DNA of 7,585 nucleotides, taken from contig JAZQQT010000086.1 in the NCBI GenBank assembly GCA_045629205.1, positions 1 through 7,585 of the forward strand, given 5' to 3'. The notes beneath the pieces are model-generated. The model worked only from the letters and a program-made list of their open reading frames with translations. It did no database searches and was not told the origin of the DNA. Made by a program: the position numbers and the translations under genes. Positions 1 to 6,640 of this stretch are shown here, piece by piece (position 1 is the stretch's first letter; each line of letters begins with the position of its first letter). This stretch comes from JAZQLP01 sp045629205 (lineage in GTDB: Bacteria > Bacillota > Clostridia > Oscillospirales > UBA644).

Positions 1-1454
1 TGCTTCGCAACGGCTCTGTGGCGAACATCAGAAAGATGCTTGAAAAACAGAAGACCTTCATTACCCAATACCGCTCGGCGAACGGCAGATACAGCGAGAT
101 GAAATTCGTCAAGGTCGGCGACGAGCTTGCCAAGCCGACTGCCGTGGCTCTCGGATTTGCCGATAAGGACGAGAAAATCAGGCAGGAAAAAATCAACGAG
201 CGGAATCAGGAAATCATTGAGATACTCGCGTCCGAGTATACGTCCGTTTACTATATCGACCTCACGACCGATGAGCTTACGCCTTATACCATGAACAGCG
301 AAACCGAAAACAAATTCGGCGTTCTTTTCAAAAATATGCGTTACTCGGCAGCATACAGAATGTATGTCGATACCGTCGTAGTTGCCGAGGATAAACCGAG
401 AATGCTCAAGGCAGGCTCGGTCGGCAACATAATGTGGGAGCTCGGAAACAAAAAGACATTTATCACGACCTACCGTTCCGACACTTCCGGAACTCCGAGA
501 TACTGCGAAATGAAATTCGTTAAGGTGGGCGCCGAAGACGGTATCCCGCAGGCGGTGGCGCTCGGCTTTGCCGATAAGGATGACGAACTCCGCAGCCGAA
601 TCGAGGAAGAGGCGATACGCAGAAGAAATATGGATATAATCGAGATCCTCGCTTCCGAGTATACGTCCGTCTACTATATCGACATGACGACCGACGACCT
701 CAATCCTTATACGATGAACGAGGAGACGGAATCGGAATTCGGTCAGATATTCCGTTCGGGAATCAAATATACCGACGCTTTCAAAATGTATGTCGATACT
801 CTTGTGTATGACGAAGACAAGCCGATGATGCTCAAAGCCGGCTCTGTGTATAACATCCTTTCCGAGCTGCGTGACAAAAAGACGTTTATCACGACCTACC
901 GTTCCGACAATAACGGAGAGCCGCGTTACTGCGAAATGAAATTCGTCAAGGTCGGCGACGATGAAAACCCGCAGGCGGTGGCGCTCGGTTTTGCCGACAA
1001 GCATGATGAAATCAGCCGCGGCATAAAAGAAAACGCCGAAAGAGAAATGAACTTCGAAATCATCAACATTCTGGCTTCCGAGTATACGTCCGTCTACTAT
1101 ATAGACCTCACCACCGACGAGCTTACGCCATATACGATGAACGACAGAACAAGACTTTTCTTCGCGGATGAATTCAAGGATATGTCCTATTCGGAGGCCT
1201 TCAGCAGATACGTTGAAAAAACGGTTGCCGAGGAAAGCAGGGCGGAGATGCTTCTTGCCGGTTCGATTGAGAACATAAAAAAGAGCCTGCGTCATCAGAA
1301 ATCGTTTGTTACCACCTATCTTAACGACCAGAATCTCTATTCCGAAATGAAATTCGTTAAGGTCGGTTCGGAAAACGGGGAGCCGCAAGCAGTGGCGCTC
1401 GGCTTTTCCGTTATAGACGAAACCTACAGAAAAGAATTGCAGTATAAGCAGCGT
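1..1454 (+). repeat. Tandem in-frame repeats encoding about 133-141 residue sensor units
   Basis: Three complete units and one partial unit follow each other in frame. The units at 210 and 633 are both 141 codons; the unit at 1056 is 133 codons. Each opens with a variant of (E/D)II(E/N)ILASEYTSVYYID and contains TTYxxD, then EMKFVKVG, then QAVALGF, followed by a charged linker helix. Similarity extends to DNA. A 17-base block is identical at 231-247, 654-670 and 1077-1093. The units at 633 and 1056 share 29 identical bases (651-679 and 1074-1102). The units at 210 and 633 share 25 identical bases (459-483 and 885-909). This indicates fairly recent duplication or gene conversion. The fifth unit (1455-1830, about 125 codons) keeps the general layout but only weak sequence similarity, for example AVFHVDTIRGDIETIRMS in place of SVYYIDLTTDELTPYTMN. 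Confidence 0.9.
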
Positions 1455-3038
1455 GAAGGATTTATAAGCGGTCTTTCCGACGACTACGAAGCCGTATTTC
1501 ATGTCGATACGATCCGCGGAGACATCGAAACGATACGAATGAGCGACGCATACCTGCAGAGAAATCCGCTTCTCGAATCGAAAATGGACTACTCCGACTA
1601 TGTTACCGCCGTTGCCGCTAATATCATCCCCGAGGATAAGCAGGCGTTTATCGACGCTCTTTCGCCCGCGAATATCGAACGCGAGTTTTCAACGGAAAAC
1701 GCCTTCTTCCATAACTACCGAATCGTCAGGAACGGCGTTACAACATATTATCAGTTAAAAATCATATACACCGGCGACTGGAAGACCGACAAAAACTTCC
1801 TCATAGGCGTTCACAATATGGACGAGCTCGCAAAAGCTCAGGAGGAACAGTCCAAGATACTTGAGAGCGCGAAAGAGGAGGCAGAGGCCGCAAACAAGGC
1901 AAAATCCGTATTCCTGTCAAGTATGTCACACGATATCAGAACGCCGATGAACGCCATAATCGGATTTACCGAGATGGCAAAGAAATATATAGACGACAAA
2001 GACAAGGTCGAGGATTATCTTGAAAAAGTCCTTTCGTCGAGCAAGCATCTTCTCAGCCTTATAAACGACGTCCTCGACATGAGCCGCATCGAATCAGGTA
2101 AGATACAGCTGAACGAAAAGCCGGTCAATGTCCGTAAAGCCGCGAAGACGACAATGGAAATAGCGACCGAGAGCGCGAAGGAAAGGAAGATAGAGCTTGA
2201 TTACCGTCTCGAGGGGGATATCGGTGACAGATACTTTTACGCCGATGAGCTGAGGATAAATCAGATAATGCTTAATGTTATCTCCAACGCGATCAAATAT
2301 ACGAATCCCGGAGGCAGGGTCGATATTTCGCTGGAGGAGGTTCCCGGAGCCGAAAAAGGAAGATTTTTGTGCGACTTCAGGGTTACGGATACGGGAATCG
2401 GTATGTCGCCGGAGTTCCTCGAAAGATTCTTTGAACCGTTTGAAAGATCCTCCACATCCACTGTAAGCGGTATTCAGGGCACGGGGCTCGGAATGGCGAT
2501 AACCAAGGATCTTGTGGAAATGATGGGCGGAAGCATTGAGGTTGAGAGTCAGCTCGGTGTAGGCACAACGGTAACGGTGCATTTCAACTTCAGAAGCACA
2601 GAAGACGGTGAGCTGCTGACTGTTTCGTCGGATTCGCCGGATCCGGATATACTGAAATGCAAAAAAGTCCTTCTCGTTGAAGACAACGAGCTTAACCGCG
2701 AGATAGCGAAGGATATCCTCGAAGAATACGGATGTATCGTTTCGGAAGCGGTTGACGGAACGGCCGCCGTTGACGCCGTCCGTGAAGCGACAGCCGGAAA
2801 AAGCGACGGCTTCGATCTGATACTGATGGATATCCAGATGCCGAAAATGAACGGATATGAGGCAACGAAGGCAATAAGAAGAATCGCAGACAGACATATT
2901 CCCATAATCGCCCTGACCGCAAACGCTTTTGATGAAGATAAAAAGAAGGCGCTCGAAAGCGGAATGGACGGACATGTAGCGAAACCGATAAATATAAAAG
3001 AAATGATTTCGACTCTCGTCGGAATCATCAAGGAGTAA
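1..3038 (+). CDS. Hybrid sensor histidine kinase with tandem PAS-like units (5' end outside window)
   Basis: The protein is a sensory kinase that autophosphorylates a histidine and passes the phosphate to its own receiver. The reading frame is open to the left edge: bases 1-17 already encode the conserved (M)L-x-x-GSV stretch seen at the same place in later repeat units, so the GTG at 18 is an internal valine and the true start lies upstream. Order of parts: the end of one sensor unit (1-209), three close copies (210-632, 633-1055, 1056-1454), a diverged fifth unit (1455-1830), and a Glu/Ala/Lys-rich coiled-coil linker (about 1830-1905). HisKA follows with SHDIRTPMNAIIGF (phospho-His codon 1929-1931). 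HATPase has an N box (Asn codon 2286), DTGIG (2388), FFEPF (about 2427) and GTGLG (2478). The receiver has an acidic pair (2679-2684), phospho-Asp in LMDIQMP (2829-2831) and Lys in AKPI (2982). No membrane helix is visible in this part, so it looks cytosolic. The ligand is unknown; calling the units PAS-like is by context. Stop at 3036-3038. Confidence 0.93.
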   Translation, partial: LRNGSVANIRKMLEKQKTFITQYRSANGRYSEMKFVKVGDELAKPTAVALGFADKDEKIRQEKINERNQEIIEILASEYTSVYYIDLTTDELTPYTMNSETENKFGVLFKNMRYSAAYRMYVDTVVVAEDKPRMLKAGSVGNIMWELGNKKTFITTYRSDTSGTPRYCEMKFVKVGAEDGIPQAVALGFADKDDELRSRIEEEAIRRRNMDIIEILASEYTSVYYIDMTTDDLNPYTMNEETESEFGQIFRSGIKYTDAFKMYVDTLVYDEDKPMMLKAGSVYNILSELRDKKTFITTYRSDNNGEPRYCEMKFVKVGDDENPQAVALGFADKHDEISRGIKENAEREMNFEIINILASEYTSVYYIDLTTDELTPYTMNDRTRLFFADEFKDMSYSEAFSRYVEKTVAEESRAEMLLAGSIENIKKSLRHQKSFVTTYLNDQNLYSEMKFVKVGSENGEPQAVALGFSVIDETYRKELQYKQREGFISGLSDDYEAVFHVDTIRGDIETIRMSDAYLQRNPLLESKMDYSDYVTAVAANIIPEDKQAFIDALSPANIEREFSTENAFFHNYRIVRNGVTTYYQLKIIYTGDWKTDKNFLIGVHNMDELAKAQEEQSKILESAKEEAEAANKAKSVFLSSMSHDIRTPMNAIIGFTEMAKKYIDDKDKVEDYLEKVLSSSKHLLSLINDVLDMSRIESGKIQLNEKPVNVRKAAKTTMEIATESAKERKIELDYRLEGDIGDRYFYADELRINQIMLNVISNAIKYTNPGGRVDISLEEVPGAEKGRFLCDFRVTDTGIGMSPEFLERFFEPFERSSTSTVSGIQGTGLGMAITKDLVEMMGGSIEVESQLGVGTTVTVHFNFRSTEDGELLTVSSDSPDPDILKCKKVLLVEDNELNREIAKDILEEYGCIVSEAVDGTAAVDAVREATAGKSDGFDLILMDIQMPKMNGYEATKAIRRIADRHIPIIALTANAFDEDKKKALESGMDGHVAKPINIKEMISTLVGIIKE
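3031..3035 (+). promoter_or_regulatory. Ribosome binding site of the EAL gene, overlapping the kinase stop
   Basis: AGGAG lies 6 nt before the ATG at 3042 and runs directly into the TAA stop of the kinase gene (3036-3038). The arrangement fixes the start codon and suggests translational coupling of the two signalling genes. Confidence 0.85.
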
Positions 3039-3041
3039 TTT

Positions 3042-5402
3042 ATGAATGTTTTGATGCAGACATGCGGTCTCGTAATCGTTTTGTTTCTTTTCATCCTTTT
3101 CAAGAGCCACAAAACATTGCATTTGCCGTCCGAACATGACTTTTTATGGCTGATGATAGTGTCCATGATTTGTCTTTCGCTCGACATTCTTTCGGTAGTG
3201 GCAATATATTTCAAAGAGAACATAGACGTTACGCTTCTCCATCTGATCTGTAAGGCATACGTCATTTCGCTGCCGTGGGTGGGGGTCATAAACTTCGCCT
3301 ACGTTTGCATCGATCTTAACAGTAACGTGAAAAATCATCGACGATTGGTAAGCATTCTTTCCTGTTTCACACTCGCTCTATCAATTCTGATGATCTGCCT
3401 GCCGATAGAGGTGCATGATAACGGCACAGAGGTTTACACCGCCGGTCCCGCGGTCATTGCCGCCTATGCTTTCACGCTCTTTTATATCCTATCTACATTA
3501 ACGGTCTCAATATACATTGCAAAAAAAAGCAGCCAAAGAAGAGGCTTTGCCGTTATTATCACTACATGTATCTGGATACTTGCCGCTGCGGTCCAGTCCG
3601 TTAAAAACGAGCTTCTTCTTGTCGGTTTCTCTCAGGCGATAGGTATCATGATATTGTATATCGTTCTCGAAAATCCCGACGGCAAGCTGGACAAGAGGCT
3701 CAACTGTTTCAATTCGAACGCTTTTCACGAATATATCGAGACCCGCTTTAAGATAGCGGATGATTTCGGTCTGATCGCCGTTTCGTTTGTCGAATCGAAT
3801 GATTTCGTAAATAAAAATATATTCGAGGAAGCGCATTTAAAGAAAATCATCTCAAATATATCCACACGAAAAGGACTGTTTCTGTTTAAAAACGACTTTT
3901 CCAATATCGTGATAGTTGCCGAGGATGAGAAAATGCTCGATGATATTGCGAGAGACGTCGTTGAGATGGGCAGAGAAGCGAATATCGGAGAAAAGGACGC
4001 TAATGTTTTCGTTATAAGCAGTGTTAAACAATTCATGTCCGCCAACGAGTTATACAATTTTATCGGCTACATGAGAAGCAATCACGTTGCGAGACTTTCC
4101 ACCGTTATCCACGTATCCGACGATATGATAGACAGCTACCGTGAGATCGGCATAATCAAAAATGAGATTGACGAGGCGATAAAGGACGAGAGAGTCGAAG
4201 TCTTTATGCAGCCCATCTACAATAACGCAACCGGAAAAATAACCTCCGCGGAGGCTCTGGTGAGAATCAGAAAGCCCGACGGCAGTTATCTTTCACCCGC
4301 TATATTCATCCCGGTTGCCGAAACCACGGGACAGATCATGGAGCTCGGCGAAATAGTCCTCGAAAAGGTCTGCGCTTTTATTAAAGAAAACGATATGGAA
4401 AAGCTCGGACTTACAAGTATAGACGTAAATCTTTCGGCAGTTCAGTGCGACAGCAGCAATATGGCGGGTAAGATATGCAGGATCGTGGACAGTTATGAAA
4501 TCGACACCGGTTTCATAAACTTTGAGATAACCGAGACCGCCGTAAGCCAAGCAAAGGACACCCTGCTTGAAAATATGGACGCGCTTGTTTCAAGGGGCTT
4601 TAATTTCGCTCTCGACGATTTCGGAAAGGGAGAATCCAATCTTATTTACATCGTTGAAATGCCGGTCAAATTCATCAAGCTCGACATAGAGATGTCAAAG
4701 GCGTATTTTGCGAGCCAGAAGGCAAAGGACGTTATCGGCGCGATAGCGGATATGGCGCAGCGTCTCGGACTGCCCATCGTTGCGGAGGGCATAGAGAACG
4801 AGGACGAGGCAAACGGCATAAGCAAGGAAGGAATCCAGTATATCCAGGGATATTATTATTCACGGCCCCTTCCCATGTATGAATTTGTAGAGTTCATCAA
4901 TCAGTTCGGAATCAGCGGAACACTCCAGGAACCTGCACCACTGAACGACGCAGACAAAACCGATGAACCGGACTGCTCCTTTGATCCCGATGATTTCAAG
5001 GGCTGCAGGGTCCTTCTTACGGACGACAACGAGCTTAACAGAGAGATCGCTCAGGAAATACTTGAGGATTTTGAAATGATCGTCGACACGGCGGATGACG
5101 GAACCGTTGCCGTTGAAAAGATGATGAATGCCGCCGCCGGTGATTACGATTTTATTCTTATGGATATAAAGATGCCGATCATGGACGGCTTTGAGGCGAC
5201 GAGAAGAATAAGAGCGCTGCCCGATAAGGCTGTTGCCGGAACGCCGGTCATCGCGCTTACCGCGTATACCGACGACGAAAGCAAACAATTTGCAGAGGCT
5301 GCGGGAATGGACGCTATCACGGCGAAACCGATCGATATCGGTAAGATAATGGGACTCGTAACGGAAATAAAGGAGAAGAAAAACTCCGAAGTTCCGATGT
5401 GA
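3042..5402 (+). CDS. 7TM, degenerate GGDEF, EAL phosphodiesterase with C-terminal receiver
   Basis: This is a predicted membrane-bound cyclic-di-GMP phosphodiesterase of 786 residues that hydrolyses c-di-GMP to pGpG. Residues 1-210 hold seven hydrophobic stretches (about 4-20, 34-56, 64-87, 102-122, 135-160, 169-187, 191-208), like the 7TM sensor region found in some histidine kinases and cyclases. A GGDEF-like region follows (about 215-370): it opens with LNCFNSNAF, resembling the usual LTGCxNRxAF, but the active-site motif is replaced by FKNDFS, so cyclase activity is unlikely. The EAL domain (about 380-625) has FMQPI at 388, E404-A-L, N463 in VNLS, E495-ITE, D525-D-F-G, K546, E582-GIE and Q602 in QGYYYSRP, so the known metal and catalytic positions are present. 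The receiver (about 655-780) has an acidic pair D661/D662, phospho-Asp D708 and K762. It starts 3 nt after the kinase gene, and its receiver closely resembles the kinase's. Most likely it is controlled by phosphorylation and by an unknown membrane signal. Confidence 0.92.
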   Translation: MNVLMQTCGLVIVLFLFILFKSHKTLHLPSEHDFLWLMIVSMICLSLDILSVVAIYFKENIDVTLLHLICKAYVISLPWVGVINFAYVCIDLNSNVKNHRRLVSILSCFTLALSILMICLPIEVHDNGTEVYTAGPAVIAAYAFTLFYILSTLTVSIYIAKKSSQRRGFAVIITTCIWILAAAVQSVKNELLLVGFSQAIGIMILYIVLENPDGKLDKRLNCFNSNAFHEYIETRFKIADDFGLIAVSFVESNDFVNKNIFEEAHLKKIISNISTRKGLFLFKNDFSNIVIVAEDEKMLDDIARDVVEMGREANIGEKDANVFVISSVKQFMSANELYNFIGYMRSNHVARLSTVIHVSDDMIDSYREIGIIKNEIDEAIKDERVEVFMQPIYNNATGKITSAEALVRIRKPDGSYLSPAIFIPVAETTGQIMELGEIVLEKVCAFIKENDMEKLGLTSIDVNLSAVQCDSSNMAGKICRIVDSYEIDTGFINFEITETAVSQAKDTLLENMDALVSRGFNFALDDFGKGESNLIYIVEMPVKFIKLDIEMSKAYFASQKAKDVIGAIADMAQRLGLPIVAEGIENEDEANGISKEGIQYIQGYYYSRPLPMYEFVEFINQFGISGTLQEPAPLNDADKTDEPDCSFDPDDFKGCRVLLTDDNELNREIAQEILEDFEMIVDTADDGTVAVEKMMNAAAGDYDFILMDIKMPIMDGFEATRRIRALPDKAVAGTPVIALTAYTDDESKQFAEAAGMDAITAKPIDIGKIMGLVTEIKEKKNSEVPM

Positions 5403-5440
5403 CGAAAAAAGGCCTTCAGTCCCCGATCCCGGAATACAGG

Positions 5441-5469
5441 ACACAAAAATATTAAAAATATCTTTGTGT
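5441..5469. other. AT-rich 13-bp inverted repeat between the signalling operon and the toxin-antitoxin promoter
   Basis: The arms 5441-5453 and 5457-5469 are complementary at 12 of 13 positions (one A/C mismatch) around a three-base AAA loop. The outer part reads ACACAAA and TTTGTGT. It lies 38 nt after the EAL gene stop and 6 nt before the -35 box of the next operon. No T-run follows on either strand, so it is not a canonical intrinsic terminator. It may be a 3'-end stem-loop of the signalling mRNA or a protein-binding dyad. Confidence 0.55.
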
Positions 5470-5475
5470 GAGTTA

Positions 5476-5504
5476 TTGACCTTATTACGGTATACCGCTA
5501 TAAT
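5476..5504 (+). promoter_or_regulatory. Sigma70-type promoter of the mntA-hepT-like operon
   Basis: TTGACC (5476-5481) and a perfect TATAAT (5499-5504) are separated by exactly 17 bp. Transcription should begin near 5511, which leaves a leader of only about 14 nt before the ATG at 5525. Confidence 0.87.
5482..5503. promoter_or_regulatory. Candidate autoregulatory operator in the promoter spacer
   Basis: The core CGGTATACCG (5488-5497) is a perfect 10-bp palindrome. It is flanked, two bases out on each side, by TTAT (5482-5485) and ATAA (5500-5503), which are also complementary, giving a 22-bp interrupted palindrome. It fills the space between -35 and -10 and overlaps the -10 box. A dimer bound here would block RNA polymerase. 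The first gene of the operon encodes an Xre-type HTH, so self-repression is the likely role. The dyad is seen; the binding is inferred. Confidence 0.72.
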
Positions 5505-5510
5505 GTATGT

Positions 5511-5516
5511 GGGAGG
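5511..5516 (+). promoter_or_regulatory. Ribosome binding site that decides the MntA start
   Basis: GGGAGG lies 8 nt before the ATG at 5525. An in-frame ATG exists at 5507, but it precedes this site and falls at or before the predicted transcription start, so 5525 is the better start. Confidence 0.8.
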
Positions 5517-5524
5517 AACGAAAT

Positions 5525-6046
5525 ATGCTTATCAATGATTATTTACGGCGCAACAATATGACCAAGTATCAGTTATCAAAGATGGCAGGACTTCCGTATG
5601 GCACTCTCAACGACATTATTAAAGGAAAAACGGATATTGCCAAATGCACAGGGGAAACCTTGCTGAAAATTGCGAATGCAATCGAATGCACGGTCGACGA
5701 TCTCTTGAATGAACGGTTATATTCATCTGATTTTGATATGGACAAGATAAAAATGCTCATCGTCCCCATTGCGAAAAAACATAGATTGCGCAGTGTTTAT
5801 GTGTTCGGTTCTTATGCACGGAACGAGGCTACCGAAGACAGCGATGTCGATCTTTTGATCGACCGTGACGGCTCTGCCATACACGGTATATTCGGTATGA
5901 ACGCACTGCTCGATGAATTCAGGGAAACACTCGGGAAAGATGTTGATCTTGTCACTCTGCAATCGCTGAGGCAGGAAAGCACCGTCCGAAACAATTCCGA
6001 ATTTATCGAGAACGTTATGAAAGAAATGGTCAAGGTTTATGGCTGA
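5525..6046 (+). CDS. mntA: HTH-nucleotidyltransferase fusion, MntA-like antitoxin
   Basis: This is the predicted antitoxin of a type VII (HepT/MntA) toxin-antitoxin pair, 173 residues. In characterised systems MntA transfers AMP from ATP to a tyrosine of the HEPN toxin and so silences it. Residues about 3-62 form an Xre/Cro-like helix-turn-helix (TKYQLSKMAGLPYGTLNDII, then a helix ending in VDDLL). Residues about 72-170 form a minimal nucleotidyltransferase with the signature GS-x10-DxD: G95-S96 and D107-V-D109. A third acidic residue in KDVDLV (D141) completes the usual triad. Typical MntA proteins are about 100-140 residues without an HTH, so this is a fused form that probably combines toxin neutralisation with operon repression. 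The start at 5525 is chosen from the GGGAGG site and the promoter position. Its end overlaps the toxin gene by 8 nt. The symbol is given by family and gene order. Confidence 0.87.
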   Translation: MLINDYLRRNNMTKYQLSKMAGLPYGTLNDIIKGKTDIAKCTGETLLKIANAIECTVDDLLNERLYSSDFDMDKIKMLIVPIAKKHRLRSVYVFGSYARNEATEDSDVDLLIDRDGSAIHGIFGMNALLDEFRETLGKDVDLVTLQSLRQESTVRNNSEFIENVMKEMVKVYG

Positions 6047-6413
6047 TCGGGATCAAAGTGTTTTACGGCACATAAAATCACACTGTGACGATATCGAAGG
6101 ATTTATCGAAAGATTCGGCAGGGATTATGATTTATTTACAAGCGATAAAGCATATTTTAATGCCGTGTCTATGGGGATTCTCCAAATCGGTGAGCTTGCC
6201 GGAGGCTTGAGTGATGACTACCGTGCAAAAACCGCCAAAACGATCCCGTGGTCGAATATCAAGGGGATGAGAAACATCGTGGCGCACGCTTACGGTTCCA
6301 TTGATGAAGGACTGTTGTGGGAAACCGTAACAGAGGACATCCCGATTTTGCTTTCATTCTGCAACGCCGAATTAGAGCGTATGAGCAAAACCAAAGACGG
6401 CGGTGCAGAGTAA
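6039..6413 (+). CDS. hepT: HEPN-domain RNase toxin, HepT-like
   Basis: This is the predicted toxin partner of the preceding gene, 124 residues, mostly helical as expected for HEPN proteins. The defining R-x4-H-x-Y motif is intact: R78, H83 and Y85 in RNIVAHAY. In known HepT proteins the Arg and His form the RNase site at a dimer interface and the Tyr is the residue that MntA adenylylates, so both toxicity and neutralisation should be possible. The family-typical stretch ILQIGELAG lies at 47-55. The start ATG lies inside the end of the antitoxin gene (overlap ATGGCTGA) and only a weak AAGG precedes it, so translation is probably coupled to the antitoxin. The RNA target cannot be read from the sequence; tRNA or mRNA are possibilities from related systems. 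Such pairs act in plasmid or island maintenance and possibly phage defence. Confidence 0.88.
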   Translation: MADRDQSVLRHIKSHCDDIEGFIERFGRDYDLFTSDKAYFNAVSMGILQIGELAGGLSDDYRAKTAKTIPWSNIKGMRNIVAHAYGSIDEGLLWETVTEDIPILLSFCNAELERMSKTKDGGAE

Positions 6414-6429
6414 CCGCTGTGCTACGCAT

Positions 6430-6458
6430 TTGTAAAAAGTCATAAATTCCCATATCAT
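6430..6458 (+). promoter_or_regulatory. Possible promoter for the isomerase gene
   Basis: TTGTAA (6430-6435) and TATCAT (6453-6458) are 17 bp apart; they match consensus at 4/6 and 5/6 positions. A small dyad, TTTGTT and AACAAA with a four-base loop (6458-6473), overlaps the expected start. If used, the transcript would have a leader of about 175 nt that includes the hairpin at 6552-6587. This is a weak call made from sequence alone. Confidence 0.3.
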
Positions 6459-6551
6459 TTGTTATACAACAAACAGCTCGAGGATTTTTCTTTTGATCTG
6501 TCCTGCAAATACATCCCTGTCAACACGTGCCGAAAGGCTTACGAAAAAAAT

Positions 6552-6587
6552 ATACCCCGATCCGACAAAATGATCAGATCGGGGTAT
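6552..6587. terminator. GC-rich hairpin, probable terminator after hepT, stronger on the minus strand
   Basis: ATACCCCGATC (6552-6562) and GATCGGGGTAT (6577-6587) form a perfect 11-bp stem with a 14-nt loop. A run of seven A lies at 6544-6550 on its left, so a transcript from the minus strand would show stem plus U-run, the classic form. In the + direction it is followed only by TATCAC, a poor U-tract. It probably ends the toxin-antitoxin transcript with some efficiency and blocks antisense readthrough. Confidence 0.62.
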
Positions 6588-6625
6588 TATCACATCATCC
6601 GGAAAACGATTTTAAGAAAAGAACG

Positions 6626-6632
6626 AAAGGAG
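6626..6632 (+). promoter_or_regulatory. Ribosome binding site that decides the isomerase start
   Basis: AAAGGAG lies 8 nt before the ATG at 6641. The frame is open further upstream to an ATG at 6527, but that extension would translate the hairpin at 6552-6587 and has no ribosome binding site. Confidence 0.85.
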
Positions 6633-6640
6633 ACGGCGTA

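Noticed and set aside
2094..3137. Minus-strand open frame of 347 codons opposite the kinase domains
   Set aside because: It lies entirely antisense to strongly conserved HisKA, HATPase and receiver motifs, has no recognisable domain and no ribosome binding site; a composition-driven shadow.
2549..3289. Minus-strand open frame of 246 codons spanning the kinase/EAL junction
   Set aside because: Antisense to the receiver and first membrane helices of two clear genes; low-complexity Ser-rich translation and no start signals.
5400..5440. Intrinsic terminator immediately after the EAL gene
   Set aside because: Only a 4-bp GTCC/GGAC pairing could be found, with a large loop and no T-run.
4860..5444. 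Minus-strand open frame of 194 codons opposite the EAL protein's receiver
   Set aside because: Antisense to conserved receiver motifs; no domain seen.
6527..6640. N-terminal extension of the isomerase by 38 codons
   Set aside because: The extension translates the hairpin, whereas AAAGGAG sits 8 nt before the ATG at 6641 and the family N-terminus begins there.
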